Below, in pieces: positions 1 through 5,332 of a stretch of 13,307 nt of DNA. The notes beneath the pieces are model-generated. The model ran no database searches. It was given only the letters and a program-made list of their open reading frames with translations, and had not been told where the DNA came from. The stretch is from Actinomycetes bacterium. Its GTDB lineage: Bacteria; Actinomycetota; Actinomycetes; Actinomycetales; Actinomycetaceae. The position numbers and the translations under genes are program-made. Location of the stretch: NCBI GenBank assembly GCA_023387755.1, contig JAEWHO010000073.1, positions 1-13,307 of the forward strand, in the 5' to 3' direction. Position 1 is the first letter of the stretch; each line of letters opens with the position of its first letter.

Positions 1-248
1 TTTTCTAGCCCCACAAAATTCTCAGAACTGCGGTCATAGAAAGACATCATGCCGGTACGGATGGCCGGGTAGACCAGCCCGATCCCGAGCATGAGAAGCG
101 CCGGCCCAGCAAAAATGAGGGGGCCGAGCCAGCGACGCAACCGTTCGGGCGCCCGATCCGACAGGCGGGCGAGCAGCATCAGCACTGCCACCACCACAAC
201 CAGCAGGATTAGGGCCGCGAACATCTGCCCAATCTTGGAGTTCAACAT
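1..248 (-). CDS. Sugar ABC transporter permease, MalF/AglF-like (N-terminal part, cut by window edge)
   Basis: Reading the minus strand from the ATG at 248 gives an open frame of 82 codons that runs off the window at base 1. It has a first hydrophobic helix at about residues 9-27, a short basic stretch (RLSDRAPERLRR), and a second helix from about residue 42 that runs into LVYPAIRTGMMSFYD and ends in FVGLE. The YPAIRT...SF.D...FVGL pattern is typical of the first transmembrane region of MalF/UgpA-type sugar permeases, especially those paired with AglE-like binding proteins. The start has a good ribosome binding site, AGGGA, about 7 nt upstream. It lies 89 bp downstream of the binding-protein gene on the same strand, so the two are very probably one operon that continues to the left with a second permease. 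The protein would sit in the cytoplasmic membrane and form half of the import channel. The exact substrate cannot be read from this fragment. Confidence 0.85.
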   Translation of the reverse strand, partial: MLNSKIGQMFAALILLVVVVAVLMLLARLSDRAPERLRRWLGPLIFAGPALLMLGIGLVYPAIRTGMMSFYDRSSENFVGLE

Positions 249-261
249 GGTTTTTCCCTAG

Positions 262-327
262 GACGACGCCGCCCGCCGCGCGGATGCGCGGCGGGTTCGG
301 GCGGCTGCGCCGCCCGCCTGCGTCGTC
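262..327 (-). promoter_or_regulatory. Compound hairpin structure between binding-protein and permease genes
   Basis: Two perfect adjacent hairpins are visible. One has a 10-bp stem (272-281 with 286-295, 4-nt loop) and the other an 8-bp stem (298-305 with 309-316, 3-nt loop). They are only 2 nt apart. An outer 8-bp stem (262-269 with 320-327) can enclose both, giving a three-way junction. All stems are almost pure G/C. There is no U tract, so it is not a classical intrinsic terminator. Its position between a solute-binding-protein gene and its permease gene is where other bacteria keep RNA structures that block 3' exonuclease decay, or partly stop transcription, so that binding protein is made in excess over permease. 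That role is inferred here. Confidence 0.6.
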
Positions 328-337
328 GTCGTTATTC

Positions 338-1711
338 CTACTTGGCAGGCCAGGAGGCGTCGATCTCAGCCAGAACCGTATCGAGGTCCTTGGTCTTGTC
401 GATCCACTGGGTCATCCCGGTCCAGAAGGAGCCTGCACCCACTTCGGAAGGCATGAGGTCGGAACCGTCGAAGCGGACCACAGCGTTCTTATCCTGCAGC
501 AGCTCGATGGCCTTCTTCAGCATCGGGGAGGAGGCGTTAGCCGGATCAACGGCCTTGTTTGCGCTGGTCACGCCACCGATCTTCACGCGGGTGTTGGCCC
601 ATTCACCGGAGGCCATGTAGGCCTGGACAGCCTGGGTTTCCGGCTTGTCATTGAAGGCGCCTACGAATTCACCACCGACGAGCAGCGGCACTTCACCTTC
701 CTTCACCGGGGGCAGCGGGAAGGCGAAAACCTCACCATCTTCGCCGACCTTGGTGTCTTTAGGCCACTGAGCCTCGTAGAAGGAGGCCTGGCGGTGCATG
801 AAGCACTTGCCTTCCAGGATCGGCTGGCCGCCATCATTGAAGGAAGTGGAGGCGATGGAGCGGGAGTCCCCGATGCCACCGTTGGTGTACTCATCGGAGG
901 TGAGGATAGCGCCGGCCTTTTCAGCGGCTTCCTTCACGATCGGATCGTTGAAGGGGATCTCGTGGGTAACCCACTTGTCGTAGGCCTCGCCGCCGCCTAC
1001 GCGGAGCACGAGGTCCTCAATCCAGTCGGTGGCCGGCCAGCCGGTAGCGCCGCCGGATTCGATACCGGCACACCACGGCTTGGTGGCGCCGTCGGTGTTT
1101 TCCTTGGCGATCTTATCGGTCAGAGCCATGAGTTCCTCCCACGTCTCGGGAACTTCGTAGCCCTTCTCCTTGAAAGCAGACGGCGAGTACCACACGAAGG
1201 ACTTCACCGAGGCCATCAGCGGGGCGGCGTAGAATTTGCCGTCCACGGTGCCGTAGGTCTTCCAGTCCTCGGACCAGCCTTCATCAACGTTCTTCTCAAC
1301 GGCTTCCGGAGCGGGCTTGATGTAGCCTTCCTTCACCATGCGGGCCAGCAGGCCGGGCTGCGGGAAGATCGCGATATCGGAGGCATTGCCGGACTGAGCC
1401 TGCAGCACAACCTGGTTCTCGAATTCACCGATGCCGTTGTGTTCCACGGTGATACCGGTGCACTTGGTGAAGGCATCGAAGGTGGCTTGGAGGTCATCGG
1501 CTTCCTTCTCACGGATGGAAGACATGATGGTGACTTTCTTGCCTTCGTGCTTGCCGTAGGCCTCGAAGGCGGAGCAGTCGGCGTCAGTGGTATCTCCGCC
1601 ACCGCCGCCTCCCCCGAGGCTGTCTGCGCCTCCACAACCCGCTAACGTGAGCGCGAGAGCTGCGGCGCCGGTGAGTGTCACGATATGTGCGCGCTTGGAT
1701 GAGATACGCAT
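338..1711 (-). CDS. Sugar ABC transporter solute-binding lipoprotein, AglE-like (SBP_bac_1 family)
   Basis: This 457-residue lipoprotein should capture a sugar outside the membrane and hand it to the permease encoded next. The N-terminus has basic residues, a hydrophobic stretch and the lipobox LAGC, so Cys26 would be lipidated. Seven consecutive glycines (33-39) then form a flexible tether. The mature protein has the length and layout of cluster-1 carbohydrate-binding proteins (PF01547). The segments SVKSFVWYSPSAFKEKGY and PWCAGIESGGATGWPATDW resemble actinobacterial alpha-glucoside-binding proteins, so an alpha-glucoside or malto-oligosaccharide is the best guess, not a proof. Besides the lipid Cys there are four others (Cys46, Cys84, and those in PWCAG and GKCFM), probably forming two disulfides. 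The ATG has an AAGGGA ribosome binding site about 8 nt upstream. A LacI-type operator candidate upstream suggests sugar-responsive repression. Confidence 0.9.
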   Translation of the reverse strand: MRISSKRAHIVTLTGAAALALTLAGCGGADSLGGGGGGGDTTDADCSAFEAYGKHEGKKVTIMSSIREKEADDLQATFDAFTKCTGITVEHNGIGEFENQVVLQAQSGNASDIAIFPQPGLLARMVKEGYIKPAPEAVEKNVDEGWSEDWKTYGTVDGKFYAAPLMASVKSFVWYSPSAFKEKGYEVPETWEELMALTDKIAKENTDGATKPWCAGIESGGATGWPATDWIEDLVLRVGGGEAYDKWVTHEIPFNDPIVKEAAEKAGAILTSDEYTNGGIGDSRSIASTSFNDGGQPILEGKCFMHRQASFYEAQWPKDTKVGEDGEVFAFPLPPVKEGEVPLLVGGEFVGAFNDKPETQAVQAYMASGEWANTRVKIGGVTSANKAVDPANASSPMLKKAIELLQDKNAVVRFDGSDLMPSEVGAGSFWTGMTQWIDKTKDLDTVLAEIDASWPAK

Positions 1712-1743
1712 GGGTTTCCCTTCATTGGTTACAAACCTGCAGT

Positions 1744-1758
1744 AGGAGTAAAACTCCT
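1744..1758 (-). promoter_or_regulatory. Small inverted repeat in the probable 5' leader of the binding-protein gene
   Basis: A perfect 6-bp inverted repeat with a 3-nt spacer (AGGAGT, TTT, ACTCCT read on the minus strand) lies about 33 nt upstream of the SBP start. The upstream arm overlaps an AGGAGG sequence that looks like a strong Shine-Dalgarno site but has no start codon at the right distance. It may be a leader hairpin or a protein-binding site; the sequence does not decide between them. Confidence 0.35.
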
Positions 1759-1768
1759 CCTATATCTA

Positions 1769-1783
1769 TGCAAGCGGTTCGCG
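1769..1783 (-). promoter_or_regulatory. Candidate LacI-family operator upstream of the sugar-binding-protein gene
   Basis: The sequence TGCAAGCGGTTCGCG contains the AAnCGnTT core (1772-1779) that is the common heart of operators bound by LacI/GalR-type repressors. It lies about 60 bp upstream of the SBP start and beside an AT-rich stretch (TATATCTAT, 1761-1769) that is the only plausible -10 region. A repressor bound here would therefore block RNA polymerase. The flanks are only partly symmetric and no repressor gene is in the window. I could not assign a convincing -35/-10 pair. Confidence 0.4.
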
Positions 1784-1890
1784 GCGCAATTGTCCTGTTT
1801 TCCGCCCCGGGAATGGGTCACGTTTAGGCAACGGGACCAGATCAAAACTACCCCCGCAGGTTCTCCCCAGCCGGGCCATACACGTCGGTA
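1784..1890. other. Intergenic stretch between HAD hydrolase gene and sugar-transporter promoter
   Basis: The HAD gene ends at 1891, and the transporter promoter region (about 1740-1790) begins a new unit on the same strand. The bases between hold no open reading frame with a credible start and no clear U-tailed hairpin. Any terminator for the serS-HAD transcript is not obvious here. Confidence 0.5.
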
Positions 1891-2766
1891 CTAGCGGCGT
1901 ACCTTGCGCGTTAGTACTGCCGAGAGTACAAACGCCAGCCCGGCCTGATCGACCGGATTCGTGACTGCATCGGCACAGGCCTGCACCTCGGGGCGCGCCT
2001 GCCCCATTGCGACCGACCAGTGGGCCCACCGCAACATCTCCACATCATTGGCGCCATCGCCGACCGCAACGGTCGCATTGCGCGCAATCTGCAACCGGCC
2101 GCGCAGCATTTCCAGGGCACTGCCCTTGGAGACGTCCTTGGGGGTAATATCCATCCACGCGGTCCACCCGACCGCGTAATTCACGCCTTCCATCCCCGAT
2201 TCCTCGACGACGGCGCGCAACTCGTCCGCTCCCATCTCGGGTGCGCGCAGCGTCACCCGGGAGGCAGTGATCTGGCAGATCTCGTCTACGGATACCACCG
2301 GCGGCTGGACGGCTAACTCACCGGGGGGATACACGCCGGTCGCATAGGTGCGACCGGCGGCGTCGTCGACCATGAAAAGCGCGCCCGGGACGAGCTCCAA
2401 CCACCGGCGGATGATCGGTTCGGGATCGAAGGTGATAACGTCAGTGACCTCGAATCCGGCTTCCGAATCGTTTAACTCCACCACCAGAGCGCCATTAGAG
2501 CACACCGCATATCCGCTGGTCATATTGAGCATATGCGCAATCGGCAGGACTGCGCCCACCCCGCGGCCGGTAGCGAGCATGACGACGGCGCCGCGCTGTT
2601 GCGCGGCCGCAATCCCCCGCGCCACCACCGGCATCAAGTGGCCGTCATGATCGACGATGGTGCCGTCAATATCCAGGGCGAAGAGCAGCTCCGGGGAGGG
2701 CGCGAGAGTGGCCGGAACGTTTAGTTCCGGCTCTCGCCTCTGTGCCCTGCGGGCTAGCTCTCCCAT
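1891..2766 (-). CDS. HAD-superfamily hydrolase, Cof/YidA type (probable sugar-phosphate or nucleotide phosphatase)
   Basis: This 291-residue cytoplasmic protein has the full set of HAD phosphatase motifs. The nucleophile motif is LDIDGT (Asp32 and Asp34), followed by VMLATGR (motif II region), a conserved lysine in PKDVSKGSALEML (motif III), and VAVGDGANDVEML near the C-terminus (motif IV, magnesium-binding aspartates). The cap between motifs II and III fits the C2B cap of the Cof subfamily (PF08282). The substrate is unknown; relatives act on sugar phosphates, flavin or pyridoxal phosphates. I chose the ATG at 2766 because AGGTGG lies about 7 nt upstream; a GTG at 2778 would add four residues but has no well-placed ribosome binding site. 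The start is 12 nt beyond the serS stop codon, so the two genes are very likely co-transcribed. A serS-HAD pair is familiar in actinobacteria. Confidence 0.88.
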   Translation of the reverse strand: MGELARRAQRREPELNVPATLAPSPELLFALDIDGTIVDHDGHLMPVVARGIAAAQQRGAVVMLATGRGVGAVLPIAHMLNMTSGYAVCSNGALVVELNDSEAGFEVTDVITFDPEPIIRRWLELVPGALFMVDDAAGRTYATGVYPPGELAVQPPVVSVDEICQITASRVTLRAPEMGADELRAVVEESGMEGVNYAVGWTAWMDITPKDVSKGSALEMLRGRLQIARNATVAVGDGANDVEMLRWAHWSVAMGQARPEVQACADAVTNPVDQAGLAFVLSAVLTRKVRR

Positions 2767-2778
2767 CGCATGGCCCAC

Positions 2779-4053
2779 CTAACGCACCGGCTCCATTACT
2801 TCCAGGCCCCCCAGGTAGGGGCGTAGGGCCGCCGGAACCACCACGGAACCGTCCGCCTGCTGGTGGTTTTCCAGCAGGGCGACCAGCCAGCGGGTAGTGG
2901 CCAAAGTACCGTTCAACGTTGCCACCGGGCGGATGCTGCCCTCATGACGCTCGCGCGTACGCAGGCGGCGAGACTGGAAGGTGGTGCAGTTGGAGGTGGA
3001 GGTGACTTCCACATACCGCTGCTGGGTTGGCAGCCACGCCTCGCAGTCGTATTTGCGGGCCGCCGAGGAGCCGAGGTCACCGGCGGCCACGTCAATCACC
3101 CGGTAGGGCATCTCCATCTTGGCGAGCATGTCCTCCTCCCACGCCAGCAGACGCAGATGCTCATCGTGAGCCTGGTCAAGCGGGCAGTAGGAGAACATCT
3201 CCACTTTGGTGAACTGGTGAACGCGGATGATGCCGCGGGTGTCCTTACCGTAGGAACCGGCCTCGCGGCGGTAACAGGTAGACCAGCCGGCGTACCGGCG
3301 CGGCTGCCCATTCAGTTCCAGAATCTCATCGGCATGGTAGCCGGCCAGCGCCACCTCCGAGGTGCCGGTTAGGTACAGGTCATCGGCCGCCAGGCGGTAG
3401 ACCTCATCGGCATGCTCCCCCAAGAATCCGGTGCCGCTCATGATCTCTGGGGAGACGAGCGTCGGGGTGATAACCGGGGTGAACCCGGCAGCAATAGCCT
3501 GATCCATCGCGCAGTGCAGCAGGGCAAGTTCCAGGCGTGCGCCAATACCGGTGAGGTAGTAGAACCGCGAGCCGGCCACCTTCACACCACGCTTCACATC
3601 AATCGCACCGAGGCCCTCACCAAGGTCGAGATGATCGAGCGGGGTAAAACCTTCGGCCTCGAAATCACGCCGAGCCGGGCCCACCTCACGCAGCAACACA
3701 AAGTCGTCCTCACCACCGGAAGGAGCCCCCTCCTCGATGATGTTGTCGAGCTTCATGACCAGTTGGTCCAGCTCCGCCTCCGCAGCTTCGGCCTCGGCCG
3801 CAAGGCGTTTCACGTCGTCGGCTAGTTCGCGAGCCTGAGCTAGGATCGACTCGCGTTCCTCCGGGGATGCCTTACCAATCGAGCGGGAGACGGATTTTTG
3901 TTCCGCCCGGCGGTCCTCATGGGCCTGGAGGGAGGCGCGCCGCCGCTCATCGGCAGCGATAATCGCATCCACCAGGGATTCGTCGGCACCGCGCGCCCGC
4001 TGGGAAGCGCGCGCGGCGGCAGGGTTTTCACGCAATGCACGCAAATCGATCAT
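2779..4053 (-). CDS. serS: Seryl-tRNA synthetase
   Basis: This 424-residue class II aminoacyl-tRNA synthetase attaches serine to tRNA-Ser, and to tRNA-Sec where present. Residues 1-110 form the family's long antiparallel coiled-coil arm, rich in Ala, Glu and Arg, which grips the long variable arm of the tRNA. The catalytic domain shows TGTSE (229-233, serine-binding region), motif 2 STCYRREAGSYGKDTRG (258-274, ATP-binding Arg and Glu), the TSTSNCTTFQSRR block (351-363), and motif 3 NGTLATTRWLVALLEN (381-396) with its conserved Arg388. Length and motifs are complete. The start is ATG at 4053, immediately preceded by a TAnnnT -10 box and without a Shine-Dalgarno sequence, so the mRNA is probably leaderless. 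It is the first gene of a two-gene unit with the HAD hydrolase and diverges from the lipid kinase gene. Confidence 0.97.
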   Translation of the reverse strand: MIDLRALRENPAAARASQRARGADESLVDAIIAADERRRASLQAHEDRRAEQKSVSRSIGKASPEERESILAQARELADDVKRLAAEAEAAEAELDQLVMKLDNIIEEGAPSGGEDDFVLLREVGPARRDFEAEGFTPLDHLDLGEGLGAIDVKRGVKVAGSRFYYLTGIGARLELALLHCAMDQAIAAGFTPVITPTLVSPEIMSGTGFLGEHADEVYRLAADDLYLTGTSEVALAGYHADEILELNGQPRRYAGWSTCYRREAGSYGKDTRGIIRVHQFTKVEMFSYCPLDQAHDEHLRLLAWEEDMLAKMEMPYRVIDVAAGDLGSSAARKYDCEAWLPTQQRYVEVTSTSNCTTFQSRRLRTRERHEGSIRPVATLNGTLATTRWLVALLENHQQADGSVVVPAALRPYLGGLEVMEPVR

Positions 4054-4059
4054 GTGCTC

Positions 4060-4065
4060 AGATTA
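4060..4065 (-). promoter_or_regulatory. -10 box of a probable leaderless serS promoter
   Basis: On the minus strand the sequence reads TAATCT, then 6 nt, then the ATG of serS. This fits the actinobacterial TAnnnT -10 element, and transcription would begin at or next to the start codon. No Shine-Dalgarno sequence is present. The -35 region is not recognisable. Confidence 0.6.
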
Positions 4066-4110
4066 GCGGAAAAATCGCGGGCAAGCGGCCACCGCCCAGC
4101 TAAAAACGCT

Positions 4111-4135
4111 GCCGGCAGGTACCTTTAATGCCGGC
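4111..4135. promoter_or_regulatory. Inverted repeat in the serS / lipid-kinase divergent promoter region
   Basis: Perfect 7-bp arms GCCGGCA (4111-4117) and TGCCGGC (4129-4135) flank an 11-nt spacer that itself holds the palindrome GGTACC. The right arm falls roughly where the -35 of the plus-strand promoter should be. It may be a binding site for a dimeric regulator of the lipid-kinase promoter, or simply a chance GC palindrome. Confidence 0.3.
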
Positions 4136-4156
4136 GGGATTACCCAACGCACGCGG

Positions 4157-4162
4157 TAGACT
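4157..4162 (+). promoter_or_regulatory. -10 box of a probable leaderless lipid-kinase promoter
   Basis: TAGACT is followed after 8 nt by the ATG at 4171. The only purine run between them (GGGG) is not a convincing ribosome binding site. The arrangement suggests that transcription starts at or just before the ATG. Confidence 0.55.
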
Positions 4163-4170
4163 GGGGCATT

Positions 4171-5331
4171 ATGAGTGGGACGAGCCTCGGGTTAGCCATC
4201 GGCGCCCTGGTGTGTGCGCTAGCAGCGTTAGCAATTGCACTGTACGTGTTGGTCAAATATCGACGCACCGCCCCAGCCCCGCAGGGCAATCAGATGGGCA
4301 GCCACCGAACCCACACTCCCGGCCCGCCCGCACTCGTCGTCAACTCCGTGAAAGTGCCTAATCTCGCGGCTTTCCGTCACCAGTGCAACCGGATCGCCGA
4401 TCAGTGCCACCTCCCCCGACCGCTGTGGTACACCACCACGGTGGAAGAGCAGGGCGAAGAGCAGGCCCGTCAAGCCGTGGCCGCCGGGGCGAGCGTCGTC
4501 GTCGCCGTCGGTGGGGATGGCACGGTACGGCAGGTGGCCCGCGCCCTGGTGGGCACCCAAACCCCCATGGCACTGGTTCCGATGGGCACCGGCAACCTCC
4601 TTGCCCGCAATCTGCAGATGACCTTCGGCTCCACGCAGGAACGCATCACCGCCGCCTTTACCGGCCGAGACCGGGCTATCGACGTCGGTTGGATGCGAGC
4701 GGCCCCCCTTACCGACAGCGAAGTGGAGGAAGTCCGCAAATCCCGTATCTTCGCTGATCTGGTAGAGAATTTCGGGGAGGTTCCACAGGCAGACCCGGCC
4801 GTGGAATATATTTTCCTCGTCATGGGCGGTCTCGGTTTCGACGCCGCCATGGTCGGCGGGGCCGACAATAATCTCAAAGCCCGCATCGGCTGGATGGCCT
4901 ACACCTTCGCGGCCCTGCGGCACAGTATGGGTCGGCGTATCCAGGCACGGATGTGGATCGGGGACGAAAAGAGCCCCGAGGAGCTGCGCGCCCGCACAAT
5001 TTTATTCGCTAACTGCGGGCGCCTACCCGGCGGGGTGGCACTGTTGCCAGATGCGGAACTAGACGACGGGTGGCTAGATATTGCCGCTATCGACACCACC
5101 GGCGGACCGCTCGGCTGGATGAGTGTGGGTGGCAAGATCCTGCTGCGTGGGATGGGGATTCGCCGGCCCACTGTCAGTGTAGACCCGGGGCGCATCGTGT
5201 TCCGTCGCGGGCGCACCGCCCGGGTGCAAAGCCGCTGGCCCGTAGCAGTTCAGGCCGACGGCGATATCATCGGCATCTCGCGGCGGGTGGAAGTCCGGGT
5301 GTCTCGTAATAAGCTCATTGTTCGGAGCTGA
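4171..5331 (+). CDS. Diacylglycerol kinase-family lipid kinase (DagK/YegS type) with N-terminal membrane anchor
   Basis: This 386-residue protein belongs to the soluble DAGK-catalytic family (PF00781; DgkB, YegS, sphingosine-kinase-like), which phosphorylates a lipid hydroxyl with ATP. The catalytic domain carries GGDGT (114-118, nucleotide-binding loop), the PMGTGNLLARN segment (137-147), and near the C-terminus DDGWLDI (298-303) and QADGD (361-365), all expected in the family. Unusually for the shortest members, it begins with a hydrophobic helix (residues 5-29) followed by VKYRR, so it is probably tethered to the inner face of the membrane. A charged insertion of about 30 residues (180-210) separates two core strands. 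The lipid could be diacylglycerol or another isoprenoid or glycolipid; the sequence does not say. The next gene starts 1 nt after this stop codon, so the two products are probably made together. Confidence 0.9.
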   Translation: MSGTSLGLAIGALVCALAALAIALYVLVKYRRTAPAPQGNQMGSHRTHTPGPPALVVNSVKVPNLAAFRHQCNRIADQCHLPRPLWYTTTVEEQGEEQARQAVAAGASVVVAVGGDGTVRQVARALVGTQTPMALVPMGTGNLLARNLQMTFGSTQERITAAFTGRDRAIDVGWMRAAPLTDSEVEEVRKSRIFADLVENFGEVPQADPAVEYIFLVMGGLGFDAAMVGGADNNLKARIGWMAYTFAALRHSMGRRIQARMWIGDEKSPEELRARTILFANCGRLPGGVALLPDAELDDGWLDIAAIDTTGGPLGWMSVGGKILLRGMGIRRPTVSVDPGRIVFRRGRTARVQSRWPVAVQADGDIIGISRRVEVRVSRNKLIVRS

Positions 5332-5332
5332 T

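Noticed and set aside
1590..1625. GC-rich repeat-like tract in the binding-protein gene
   Set aside because: It simply encodes the seven-glycine tether after the lipobox; mixed glycine codons argue against slippage-type phase variation.
284..1645. Long open frame (453 codons) on the plus strand opposite the sugar-binding-protein gene
   Set aside because: It lies antisense to a gene with unmistakable family motifs, has no domain-like sequence or ribosome binding site, and runs of Gly/Val/Leu/His typical of the complement of GC-biased codons.
4228..4923. 231-codon minus-strand frame opposite the lipid kinase
   Set aside because: Antisense to GGDGT and GTGN motifs of the kinase; His/Gly-rich composition fits a complementary-strand artefact.
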